Of a stretch of DNA of 64,000 bases, positions 1 to 10,680 are shown piece after piece. Within the stretch, counting starts at the first letter, position 1. Every line of letters starts with the position of its first letter. This stretch comes from Pachyseris speciosa (taxonomy: Eukaryota > Cnidaria > Anthozoa > Scleractinia > Pachyseridae), in NCBI GenBank assembly GCA_016490735.1, contig JAEMWC010000234.1:726001-790000 (forward strand), in the 5' to 3' direction. The position numbers and the translations under genes were made by a program. A model generated the notes under the pieces. It saw nothing but the letters and a program-made list of their open reading frames with translations, was not told the origin of the DNA and made no database searches.

Positions 1-1499
1 TAGTAGCATTTATTACCAGTAGCTGTGTTAGATGGTTCATAGAGCTACTATCGCCCATTTTCCCAAAGCCAATAGAGGGTGTATCTATAGGGGTTATTAG
101 CCTTTCAGTCACGCTAAAAAAAAAGTACAAGAAATCAGTTAGCAATGATTAAGATAGAAATCATAACTGTGGCCGAAATTGGCGTTATAATTAGTAGTGG
201 TACCTCAAGTCCTTAATTGTACAAATCGTAAATCCAAAACAATTCTACATGTTTGTTGTTTCTAAAGAAAAATTGTACATGAGTAATTCATTTTAGAATG
301 TTTTCCAAAAACTCTCAAAAAAAAGAGGCAGTGGTCACTAAGAAGGAAAAAGTGTGAGACCGCATCTTTAGTATTCATCTCAGCTAGAAAGTGTTTAATA
401 GGTTAGGCAGTTGGTAGTTTTGTTGGGTATCCTGTGTTCGCAGCGCGTTGCGTGACGCTGACATGGAGAAATAACGTTAAACACATCTTCGCTTCGCCTT
501 CAGATCCAATTCATTTATCTATCGTATATTCGTTCTTTATCATGCAATCAACTCACCTTGCATAGAACAGTGATGTGAAGGCTTAAGTATGCTTTAAAAT
601 GTCATGAAATGCGATGTTTCGTGCAAAAGCAACCTGGACATTAGTTACTGATTGTGGAAAAAGTCAACAGGAAAATATCACTGCCCAAGTGATCGTCTGT
701 AATGACGGTCCGGATAAAAACCAAACTTTAACAGCTAGTTTTGCAAGGTAAGCATACTACAGCGAGTTTCAGATCTATTATAGTTTTCAGTGCTAAGTTT
801 TCTGAGAAATTGTGGCTACAGTAACCGAAAGTATAATTCAATTAGTCGCGATTATTGACATTTCCATGTTGTAATTTCCTTGAAACGCACCGAGTAAATA
901 AGAGCCCCAGCTAGACTAATTTTCATTTCACTGGACAGAAGACTACTTCTACTTAGTAAAACCTTAATTTAAAGAGATTCTGAGTTATACCGCATGGGAA
1001 AAATGTTTCTTAAAAAATTGATCTTAATGTAAATTTTATAACGATGAAATATTGCCGATTTTCAAAAAATTCCCAGAAATTCAAAATGAAGTTAATGATA
1101 CTATTCTTAGACTTAAATTATTTGTTAATTCCTCCTACGTAGATGTACAATTTTCTAGAAAGCTAATACCCTTTTGCGTTTTTGAAGAGCAAAGTTGTTG
1201 TATCCTTACTTTCCTCACTAATTTTGGTCAATTTCCTTTCGTGCGGCTGCAGTTACAGTTTTCGTCGATTTTCTAGAAAAGAAAAATAAATTTGCACAAA
1301 ACAATTATACCGCGTTTATTGGCTTATGATAGGGTATCTTTGAACGAAATACGAAGGTTTTCGAATTCCGAAGCATGTGCCACATTTTTTTCCTTCACGC
1401 GGTCGTCAGAGAAATTCTCTCTTAAACGGTATAAATATAAGTAAACAGCAAAACAAAATGTACTATTATTCTTAACATCGGGGAGAGTTTCAGTGTGAA
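1..1499. other. No gene recognised
   Basis: This AT-rich stretch holds only short open frames with no recognisable motif, clear splice-site pair or repeat. The open frame at 1052-1276 on the plus strand shows no domain and looks like chance. Confidence 0.5.
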
Positions 1500-2225
1500 C
1501 TATTACTAGCAGAGCTCGCGCGCCGAAGGCGCGAGCACGGAGCACCATGGTTATGAAAATATGATAACCCATCTGTTTGAGAAAATTTGGTTTTGGTCCC
1601 CGTACGTACACAGTACGTCCGTACGTCTACCCCTCCATGTATCACAATTGAAAAGTGACACACGAGATTGGCAGAAATCGGACACTTATGATCTTTTGGC
1701 GGTATCGGAATTGTTTTTAAAGTCGGAGATTTATTGAAGGAAGAAATTCAGATTCGAAGGGAAAAATCCGATCAAATGCATGTGCAAGCCGGAATTTTAT
1801 TGAAGGTTCGATGGGGGAAAATCCGAACAAATCCATGTGCAAGTCTCAAAATCTGACAGAAAGTTGTCAAAATTCTGTCAAGGAAATGTGAAAAACTACC
1901 GCGCCTTACGCCCCATTTGAGAAAGTTACAACAGATCTTCGTCCAAGGACAACAAAAATTTCATAGCATAACTTGATTAATTCTAGCGGTTTTTTTTTTG
2001 TTTAAACCGGTAAAAATCAGCATTTGGTGTTTTGGCTGGCTTTGGTAATTTTATAGTGTACGTGTCTACGAAGGAAATTGTTTTTACAAAAGCTTAAATT
2101 AAATTGAAGATGACAGAAACTCATGCTCGAGGGAAAAAATTCGGTCAAATGCACGAACGTGTCTCGTAATCTGACAGGAGGGTGTCAAAAAGCTGTCAAA
2201 AACTAGCGCGCCTCACGCTTCATCG

Positions 2226-2300
2226 GCCCGTTTCACGGATAATGGACGCCGTATTAAATAAATTGAATTCGCAAAGGACTATGGGTTAAAAGGGGGCATA
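2226..2300 (+). repeat. Left terminal inverted repeat
   Basis: Pairs with 7099-7172. Shared landmarks in order are CCCGTTTCACGGAT, GGACGCC, TATTAAATAAATTGA and CAAAGGACTATG. About four of five bases agree by eye. Confidence 0.7.
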
Positions 2301-2310
2301 TTGCCAAGAT

Positions 2311-3272
2311 GGCGTCGCTCGAGCGTGGAGATGCGGAAAATGATGTAGATTATTTTAAAGGCTGGAAAGTAGAAAAGTTGGATTCCTATTTGTCAGAAAG
2401 AGACGTCCTTGTAGGAAACACAAACAAGCAAGGATTGTAAAACCTTGCCCTTTTTTGCACGTAAATTGGGGTTTAAAAGTCAAAAGTGTGAGAGAAAGTA
2501 AGAGAGAAGTGGAGAGAGAACGTGTAATAAAATTCAAGTCTAGAAGAAGGGAGAGTCAATCTTCCTGACCCGGAAACGTTACTCGAAGGATGGGAAGGCA
2601 GTGCATTCAGCTACTCCGAGCTATCACAGATCAATGTGGAAAAATATTGGGATGAAAGTGAGTAAATTATAGTGTTTGACTGAATTCAAAGCCGGTCTAA
2701 TTGTCACAGTGGTCCCCAATAACTAATTACCAATAATTCCTGGTCTCGAAATTGTTTTTGAACAAAAAGGATGTAGTCGGACGAGTTCATTGCATTCACC
2801 AGCTCATTTTATACAACTACTGCAGAACAGACCACGCACATATGTGGCATAAATTCTAAAATAATTAGCAGACTCCCTCAATTCATAATATGGATACCCA
2901 CATTTAAATTCAGAAAACAAGGCCATAGGCATCAAGACAGGAGGAAAGGAGGCAATAAGGGATGGAAAAGCACTATTTTTTTCCGGGCATGTTAAAGAAC
3001 CTAAATACCATGGAATCAGAGGCAACATTGCCTACTGTTTTGTGAAAGCAAAGGTTGGCGATATTCTATTTCCCATTTTATGACCCCGTGACGTACTAAC
3101 TGATGAACGTAACTACCTAAGAGGTTGTTCGTGAGACAACAATTTCTGCTGCTGTGACAGTTGCAGCCACTTGTTTCACTGGCAATGTGTGAGCTTAACA
3201 GGGAAAGAAACTTTCCTCAAAGATGAGAATGTGAAATGGATGTGCGACTCCTGCTTTACGAGATATTATTAA
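2311..3272 (+). pseudogene. SAP-like / PHD-like zinc-finger protein of the transposon
   Basis: Three coding patches fit one plus-strand gene. Patch 1 (2311-2653) starts MASLERGDAEN and contains a SAP-like helix pair (YFKGWKVEKLDSYLSERDVL), then a frame break around 2440, then LPDPETLLEGWEG, ending at a good donor (GAAA|GTGAGTAA). Patch 2 (about 2910-3055) contains ALFFSGHVKEPKYHG and YCFVKAKV, a pattern I associate with the second protein of these elements, where it precedes SWIM/YqaJ regions. Patch 3 (about 3150-3270) has CCCDSCSHLFHWQC and WMCDSCF, the second half of a PHD-like finger, then a stop. No SWIM or YqaJ nuclease motif was found. Role unknown; DNA or chromatin binding is inferred from the domains. 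Stops and frame breaks make it a pseudogene. Confidence 0.55.
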
Positions 3273-3620
3273 TTAGACAGAATTTAAGCCTCTGAAATTA
3301 AGGTGTAAAACAAATTTCATTTCTAAGACTATGTTGTTCAAAGGATGGGCAATGCTATCATCTCAATGAACCACTATTCTGTGGTTAGCATATTTGTTTT
3401 TGTGAAGACTCTGGATATCCTCTGAATAGCAATTTATCTGGTGCACAGTTTTATCCATTCTTTTCACAACTGTGCTTGATGTCCAATTCAGGGTTCATAT
3501 GTTGAGGAAAAAGATAAGTGATAGGATTCTAACCTCTTTTCAGTTTCGAATTTGACTGGGTGAAGTATCTTTAAAAAAAGCTGTATCATTGAAAAAATTC
3601 AGTGTCACATAACTACAAGA

Positions 3621-5504
3621 TTATTGACAGCGCAGAGGTATGATTGGTTCTTGAAGGTTAACAGTTGCACAAATAACAACTGTCATGTGGTGAAATAGGT
3701 CAAACATGTCCAAGGGTAGCTCAGATGTTAAGATGTCAAAGTCCTTCACTCTGCCAATCACTCGCTCAATATGAATTCGCGCATTTGCCACCTGCTTAGT
3801 GCGAGCTTGAAAACGGGGAATGGCAAGGTTTACTTGACAGGGAAGCAGAAGCTCTTGTATGTTAAAGCCTCGATCTGCAAAGACGGTGTCTCCAGGTTCA
3901 AATTTGGATAGAATCCCACTTTCCTTAACAAGTATTTTATCACTTATTCCTCCTCCTGCCGCAAATGACACAAAGGAAACTGTTCCCACAGGTGTGCAGG
4001 CAACCAAACGCTTAGCAGTAGTTCTTCCTTTGTAAAATAAATATATATCTGTCCATTAGCCGGGCTAATGAGGGCCTCTGAAGAGGCACTTCAGTACAGT
4101 CAATGATGGCAATGATATTCTTAAATTTCTTGAAACAGTCAGGGTAGTAATTCTGTGCTTGTTCTCGTGTTGGCCAGAAGATGAGAGGCTTAAGCTCTAA
4201 TGCAAGAAGAGGAAGCCATGTGGACAGAATAACTGTCACATGACTTGAAGATACTCCAAGCAAATGAGCAAGGAATTGGCTATTTAAACTAAGTCGTAAC
4301 TTCGTCACTATTATCGACAGTTCATTTTCAGGTGAAATAACTCTTTCTGGCCGGGGCTTCTTGCTTTGGCCCATCTGATAACTCTTGAGTTTGTGTGACT
4401 CTGGACCCTTGTAATATTGCATGAAGAGCACTTTTTCTTTAACTTGATCATAATCCATTTGAATAAACCATAATTTTCTATTCCAGTCTATAACTTCATA
4501 AGGCAATCAGAATGTTTTATTTTGTCTACAGAACAATAGTCTCCCTTGGTGCTTCCAATAATTATTTGGATTGCTTCAGCAAGAGACTTTTGTAGTTGTT
4601 CATTTTCATTTTTGAGCCTTTCATTTTTCTCAAGTATGGAAAAAATGTGCTTTCTACACTTCAAGCATTGTCTAGTTTGAGAAGCAAATTCTTCCATACA
4701 AGATCCACTTTGCCCATACATACAGTATGTGTGATCATTTTCCCAGGCTTTTGAAGTCGATGTCATAGACTCACTTGCTTCCTTTGTATTGTCTTCAGGT
4801 AGGACTTCAGTATTTCTTTCAGGAAGAACTCCTGTATTGTCTTCAGGAAGAACTTCAAGCTTTTTAGATTTCCTACTGCTTATGTGGGGTATGGGTTTCT
4901 TTTCTTTTAATGACACCTGTTCGAGTGGTTATGAACACATCACTCTGCTCATCAACAACATTCCAGGACTTGATAATTCTTGAAACCTCTTGATTATGAG
5001 TTTCCATATTTGTATCATAGCCCCTTAACCAGAGCTCAGGGTGTGGGTCGTCTCCCAGGGGTTTACCGTGTACGAAATGATTACTGCAGACCTTTGTGTT
5101 TGCTGTCACTTGAAAGTTTTCGTGGTTGATAAGTCTCTTAGAGTGCTTATGCCTCGGCTTACATCACTTTAAACAATGAACATGGGGTTTTCAAACACAA
5201 CTGCAATCAAACATTTGCATCAACCTTCAGAAGTCTTACATAAATGTTATCTTTTTTTAATATCGCGGAAAAACTTGTAACTTCAGTAAAAAGAAACGGA
5301 ATGAATAAAACAATGATAAAACCAAATGATGTTACAACAACACCACGCCACAGTTCTGTTGACAAACATAAGCACACACATACTTGTTAACTTCCAGAAA
5401 TGCGAGATCAGTTCTTTAAAATCACATGCGAAAAATATCACCTTTTCTGGATGTCTCCTATCATTGGAACGGCCAAACACGGCACAGTGGTCACCTCCAA
5501 CCAT
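3621..5504 (-). pseudogene. THAP-domain DDE transposase (DDE_Tnp_4 type)
   Basis: Reading down the minus strand, 5504-5440 encodes the start of a THAP zinc finger (GGDHCAVFGRSNDRRHPEK) ending at a plausible donor AAAAG|GTGATA. A second patch below 5160 carries the rest (RLINHENF, VCSNHF). Next come a coiled-coil stretch (4488-4916), a helix-turn-helix region (LRLSLNSQFLAHLLGVSSSH) and the first catalytic Asp in IIAIIDCTEV (within 4012-4506). The last patch (3621-4007) has GDTVFADRGF with the second Asp and ARIHIERVIGRVKDF with the Glu. These patches occupy alternating frames, with at least three frame changes, one near 4040. The second THAP cysteine appears as Arg (FGRSN), so zinc binding would fail. 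Function in the intact family is cut-and-paste transposition in the nucleus. This copy is dead. Confidence 0.8.
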
Positions 5505-5511
5505 ATATTAA

Positions 5512-7001
5512 GGTGCTACGGTACCCTAGAAAATGTATGAAAATCATAGCTTTTTTACTAAAAGTGAGTTGGGGAGTGAAGGTATTAAATCTCTTATTTC
5601 TCCAACGAATTTGATGGAGGACTGGGTATTGTTATGCATGTATCTTGTCACGTGACAGGTGATCACTTGGCTATACTCGGCTCCCTTGAACTCACTCTCT
5701 GGTCGCCGAATCATTTGCAGAATTTACCTGGGAATGTGTCAATAAAATGGCCCTTAATTACTGTGTTTTGGGTCATTTGCTGGTGCCGGAGCTTATCATC
5801 AAGGGTTGAGAAGGCTTAAACCTTCCAATTCCAAAGAACTGCTTATTGGCACTGCGAATACAACAAACTTTGTTCGAACGCTCGCTTGAATCTGCTGACA
5901 GTTTGTTGTTCGTGGACAAGGGGCCTAAAAGCAGATGTGCCTTGTCTCACCGGGCTCCAATCTTCAATGGCGGAAGTTTCATTGAATGCTGAAGATGCCG
6001 GGACAACTTTTGTTGCAGGATTAAAGCCTGGTCTGAGACTTAAAAGAAAACCGTAAATTGTTTCGGAAGAGCCATCCCGCTCAAAGATGTGTGGAATCTC
6101 CCAGGATGCAACGGGGGCAGTTTTTTGCTAGCTGTTTGGCTGAGAAAAACGGAGCTATTGTTTGCCTTTTTTCCCTTTGGAAGCAGAAGAGCTGTTTTGT
6201 AATGCTTACTCTCTGAATAAAGGCTTCAGTCGTAAAAAGATTTTTGTTCAGACTGCTTGTTTGCGAGGTAAGATTTTCATTTAATTCTTGCACTAGTTTT
6301 GAGCTGATATTTTGTTTAAATCCCATCTGTATGCTTTTACTTTGCTGGAGAAGTGCACTGTCATGCCTGTTTTTCCTTTTCCCCATGTGTAACAAACACT
6401 TTTGCTGTGATATTGCTGGAAAAGATGGCAAAACCTGACCACAGAAATTGTTTTCGTGACCCTATGCAGGTTTGAAATTTGAAACTGGCATGGAATTTGA
6501 AGATGGCAACAATTATTTGCTCTACATGATTTTACTTTTACCAGCTTTTTAGGGATCAAATTAGACGCACACAAACCTTTTATGCAATGAACCAAAATAA
6601 AGCCAATCAATCTGTTGAATTGTTCTTTCATAACGTTTGAAAAATTGATGGTAGGTATAGGCAGAAGACACCCATTTTTGGCAAAGTGAAACTTTGAAGA
6701 TTTTCCTCTCTGCAAATAACAAGAGTCAGCCTACAAGTTTAGGTTTATATCATAGATCAATACAAAGATAATTGGTAAAAAATTGTTTGTTGCCTGACTG
6801 ACAAAGCATTTTTGCTTATTTCTTGTTACCGAGGAAGATCTATTAATTACATCTGACAAAAGTTTGTTCGGTTACCATGGCAACAAGAAACTCAAACATT
6901 ACTGTGTTTGTCATCATTTATGGCAACGAGCTGCATGATGGTGGTTTCTTCTGCATGAGCTTGATTTTGGAGAAAAAAGTAGTCTAGGGTACCATAGCAC
7001 C
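5512..7001. mobile_element. TTAA-flanked element (piggyBac/Kolobok-type target site)
   Basis: The ends are inverted copies: GGTGCTACGGTACCCTAGA at 5512 and, on the other strand, GGTGCTATGGTACCCTAGA ending at 7001. TTAA is present immediately outside both (5508-5511 and 7002-7005). Length is 1,490 bases. The open frames inside (for example 6081-6431 and 6293-6715, minus) show no transposase motif, so it is probably non-autonomous. It is inserted just upstream of the THAP transposase start, so it postdates that transposon. Confidence 0.7.
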
Positions 7002-7098
7002 TTAATTTAGCGATATCGTCGCGTGCGACTTGACAATAGTAAAATTTCACAATCTCCACAAGTTCACAACGTCAACAACGAGCCAGCGGCGAAGCGAC

Positions 7099-7172
7099 TC
7101 CCCCCTTTTAGGCTCATAGTCCTTTGTGAAATCAATTTATTTAATATGGCGTCCACTATCCGTGAAACGGGC
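7099..7172 (-). repeat. Right terminal inverted repeat
   Basis: Inverted partner of 2226-2300; it ends AAACGGGC and is followed by TATTGAAAAAG, which continues the R1 sub-repeat. Confidence 0.7.
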
Positions 7173-7385
7173 TATTGAAAAAGTTGAGATCCAAGACTAT
7201 AAACAACAAAAGTTTCGTCGTCTTAACTTGATTAATTCCCGAGTGTTTTTGTGTGAACCGGTAAGAATTGGTGTTTGGATGTTAAAAACAGCGAAATGTC
7301 TTGGCTGGATTTGATAATTTTTTAGTGGACGGGCCTGCAAGGGAAAAACTCGTGTGGTTTCGTAAGCAGTGAATTATAATTTATG

Positions 7386-9360
7386 AATTCCTTGACTGTC
7401 GACATACGAGAAAGGAAGTCACAGACAGAAAACAAGAAAGCAGACGACGAATTGGCAAAGTTCAACGTGAAATAGAGCTACTGAGAGCACGATGATGATC
7501 TTTAATTAAGATTTCAACAACACATTTACAAACGTGACTGATCCGCAAATAGCACTGGCTAATCTAAGCGGATCAGTCATTTATATATAAGGAATTAAAA
7601 AAAAAAAATAAATAAATAAATAAATGAAAAGTCACTAAACTATTACAATATTACTATAAGATATGCATTAGAACAAAATATCAGTGACGAACAGCCCGAG
7701 AAACAGCGAGGAAAGAGACGAGAGAAGACAGGCAAATGTGGTGTCCAGAAGCGAAGAAAGACTAAGCTTTCATTTTGTGGAAAACACTGATACTTGCACC
7801 TAAATACATGGATAAAGTTATTAAAACATGCTGTGGAGATCGACTGAAGTCGGAAGACTCTTCATTCATTTCACAGGCGACCGAACCTGTTCATCCATTC
7901 AGTGTTTACCTTGTGTTTGCCAATGCTCATGTTGTTCTTTGCTACAAAAAATTGCTGTCTCACTAACAACAGTTAAGCTTATTGGAAATCCTGTTTGACT
8001 TTCCTCTGTATGAAATGTCAGGTCGCAAATTCTAAGGAAAATGGAAACGGTAAGCTTGATATTTTTAAGGAGATTTAAGATTATAATTGTGTAGGCAATT
8101 CCTGTGCTTTTGCACCTAAAGGAGTTACAGGAATTTAGTTTCTTAATTGTCAGAGGATCTCGGTCCTCGTTTGTGATTTTATAATTTTGTTTTTCTCTGG
8201 CCAGACAACAACATCTAGAATGGGAACGTGATGGTGTGCGTGGAATTGGCATTTCTGACATATCGTCAAACCTACTTGTGTTGTTCAAAAAGAAAAATAA
8301 TTCTTATTTTATACATGTGGCTTATTTGTGTGTATTTATTGTTTTTGTCGCTAACTTAAGATGAATGTTGAATCATTCCCCTTTTCAAAAATATTTGCTA
8401 AACAGTGTGGCCAAAAGACATGAAAGTGTTGTCAAGTCTTTGAACTTCAAATACAGTTGCAGGGGATAATAATAGGCACACTAGGTCATTCATGAAGAAT
8501 TAGTCCAGGCCAGAAGAGAAACCTGGCTGTCAAATTTTGAAATGCTCTTTTTGATTCTCAGATAATTCCACCCAAGTTTAATAAAGATTCAAAGTAATTA
8601 CAGGTTTCTTTAATGTACATGTTTGTTTATAGCTCTGCTCAAATGTAAGTGCACATTGCCAACTCAGTCCTTAATTAACTCCATTCTTTAATTACACAAA
8701 GAGTTTTAAGACGTGGTAATCGAGTCTCATGTCTCAAGTTTTGAGTATTCTTAAATAATTTATTTCCCTAAGAAAAAACAAAAGCCACTCACTGCGCATA
8801 CATATACAGTAATTTGTATCAAATCCTCAGTTGATTCAGGTACATATGTACCACTTTCTAACTTTCATTATTTGTACAGTATTTTTTCAGAAGTTTGAAT
8901 CTTTTTCCTCAGTTAAATACATTGTCTAGTTTCTTTCTCTACTATTATGAAAAAGTCAGTGAACTGACTTGAATGATAAAGCCAATGAAGTGGTACATAA
9001 ATCAATTTTTAAGCTATGTGACTGTCACATTATATTTCATTGCGCAGTGAATTTTTTATTCCTTTTTTTTTTCTGAATGCCTTCAGCTCTATCTCATAAG
9101 TCCTTTTGACCTTTCTTCTCCTTGCCTACATACACTCAAAAATTTTTTAGTAGCAGGTCACTCCAGTCTTGTGGGTTGTTTGGATGATATTTGGCATTAT
9201 TTGTTTTATGGGCTGTTTGATGTTTGATGAAGCACAGCACACCACAGCACACCATAGCACTTTAATATGAGTTACTGTATTACTTTATTCTTATTCTGGC
9301 ATCCTCTTTCATAAAAACATATTTTATTTATCATGTGAGGCTGAATTGGTTCTTATATAT
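7386..9360. other. Interior of R1a, no gene
   Basis: No supported coding region. A block at 9150-9235 (GGTCACTCCAGTCTTGTGGG) matches 14505-14590 in R1b. Short open frames at 7775-7966 and 7899-8288 have no recognisable domain. Confidence 0.45.
7597..7625. repeat. A-rich / (AAAT)n microsatellite
   Basis: A run of A is followed by about six AAAT units. Confidence 0.85.
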
Positions 9361-10306
9361 TAACAATTTTGGAGCTCCGCTCTTAGGCTTGGCTAAATAT
9401 ATATTAGATTAGTTCAGATAGAGAAGTAATAAAGGAGGCGATTAGTATCAAATTTTCGATTTTATTTGGAAAGGTAAAGACAGAGTAAAACGCTCTTCTC
9501 TTATTAGTGACATAGAATTTGGCAGGCTTAAAGCTACGCATTTGGAATCTATTATTAAGACACAAAGAATTTTATGAGGTAAAACATTCGCCAGTAGGGA
9601 CTCGAGTAGCTGGAAAACCTTTTTATTACGTTACCGCAAACCTGTTGGGGTAAATCCCTTCTATGTTGTGACTTTGATTTGGAAAAATTACCTATCAGGC
9701 TTCCCAAATATTACAAATAGTGCTTTGAACTTTTTGGTGAGTGTTCGGTAGCCAAACAATCAAATGAGAACCTCTCACATAAATGAAATATCGAATATTG
9801 TAATCTGGAATAATAGGGATATTTCTATCAATGACAAGTCCGCTTTTAACAAAGATATTGTACGAAAGGGAATAATTAGAGTCGGTGATTTAATAACACA
9901 AAAAAGCGGTTGTCTCAAAGTTCTTGATTCATCTCCTGTGGAGTGGTTCGAATTAATGAGTATAGTAGATGCTCTGCCGCAACAATGGCGTACATCGTAA
10001 AGAATAAATGGTTATACTAAGAAATCTGATTTCAGTCTTGAAAATCAAATCCTCTTGAAAATAATGGGTCAAAAAATTATAGCGGAGATCCAGCGGCCCG
10101 CAGGGCCGCAAAGCGGAGCACCATACCTATAGAAACCTGTCAACTGCTTTTCTCATGGTAAAAATGGCTAGCGGTATTGCTCGTGGGCGCGACCGAACGA
10201 CAACGACGGAGTCGCACAATAATTAATAATATCAAATGAAGAATGATCCTCACAGTTGTGAACGCAATTTATGCAATTGCGAAAAGAAGCCTAAAAAAAA
10301 AATTCA

Positions 10307-10380
10307 GGACTTTAACGGGGTTTGAACCCGTGACCTCGCGATTACCGGTGCGATGCTCTAACCAACTGAGCTATGAAGCC
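10307..10380 (-). tRNA. tRNA-like sequence (Thr-GGT-like), left arm
   Basis: 74 bases starting GGCTTCATAGCTCAGTTGG. The D stem GCTC/GAGC and T arm ACGGG-TTCAAAC-CCCGT are complete, and the A and B boxes are good. The acceptor pairs at six of seven positions. The anticodon region (ACCGGTAATC) has an extra base and lacks U33, so the assignment to Thr is weak. It is a repeat-borne, probably non-functional tRNA. Confidence 0.45.
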
Positions 10381-10454
10381 ACTCACGTTGGGAGCAGGTC
10401 AATATCATTCACACTCATTTCTTTCACGGGAAAATATGAACCCACAATTGACCT

Positions 10455-10469
<15 letters not shown>

Positions 10470-10495
<26 letters not shown>

Positions 10496-10543
10496 AGCGC
10501 ACCAGTAATCGCGAGGTCACGGGTTCAAACCCCGTTGAAGTCC
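10470..10543 (+). tRNA. tRNA-like sequence (Thr-like), right arm
   Basis: Inverted partner of 10307-10380. The acceptor GGCTTCA pairs fully with TGAAGTC (one G-U). T and D arms are intact. The anticodon arm pairs over only three bases with an enlarged loop (ACCAGTAATC). It has a usable pol III promoter but is unlikely to be a translating tRNA. Confidence 0.45.
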
Positions 10544-10680
10544 TGAATTTTTTTTTCAGGCTTCTTTTCGCAATTGCATAAATTGCGTTTACAACTGCGA
10601 GGATCATTCTTCATTTGATTTCATTTCCGCAGTTTATATATGATTCATTTCATCATATATCATTCACAATTAATAATATC

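Larger units (their letters stand above)
2226..7172. mobile_element. Two-gene THAP/DDE DNA transposon (ISL2EU-like)
   Basis: Inverted ends of about 75 bases match: left 2226-2300 (GCCCGTTTCACGGATAATGG) and right 7099-7172 on the other strand (GCCCGTTTCACGGATAGTGG). AT lies just outside both ends. Removing the element joins the flanking R1 sub-repeat in register, which supports these borders. Inside are two convergent coding regions: a plus-strand SAP-like/zinc-finger protein (2311-3272) and a minus-strand THAP-DDE transposase (3621-5504). Pairing a THAP/DDE transposase with a second SAP-type protein is known from the ISL2EU/IS4EU group, but I cannot confirm the clade. Both genes are broken. 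A TTAA-flanked element (5512-7001) lies between the transposase start and the right end. Confidence 0.65.
1508..9403 (+). mobile_element. R1a: large interspersed repeat, interrupted
   Basis: The left end begins AGCAGAGCTC followed by a GC-rich hairpin near 1515-1536, and the right end is GGAGCTCCGCTCTTAGGCTT, running into an AT tail at 9403. The same landmarks occur in the same order in a second copy (10081-15709): the hairpin start, a block containing CCGGTAAGAATCAGCGTTTGG-type sequence (here near 1998-2040 and 7258-7290), a block near 9150-9235, and the TAGGCTTGGCTAAATA end. The first 700 bases also match 35210-35945 in reverse. Sub-repeats of roughly 200-300 bases carrying CTGACAG and CTGTCAA motifs recur at 1850-2090 and 2160-2225 and continue at 7173-7385, so the 2226-7172 transposon sits inside this repeat. 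I see no gene belonging to R1a itself and cannot assign a class. The left border is approximate. Confidence 0.55.
10234..10667. mobile_element. Foldback (palindromic) tRNA-derived element
   Basis: The arms 10231-10402 and 10448-10620 are inverted copies about 172 bases long, around a 45-base centre. Each arm contains a tRNA-like gene pointing outward. AATTAATAATATC occurs perfectly at 10221-10233 and 10668-10680, a 13-base flanking direct repeat typical of target-primed insertion. The open frames 10243-10479 (+) and 10383-10607 (-) are nearly identical because they are the antisense of the tRNA-like sequence, and are not genes. Confidence 0.75.

Noticed and set aside
1324..1611. 95-codon minus-strand frame
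   Set aside because: It overlaps the R1 end and hairpin, with no domain; explained by the repeat.
6081..6715. Overlapping minus-strand frames inside the TTAA element
   Set aside because: No catalytic Asp pattern of piggyBac or Kolobok transposases and the two frames overlap each other; treated as non-coding.
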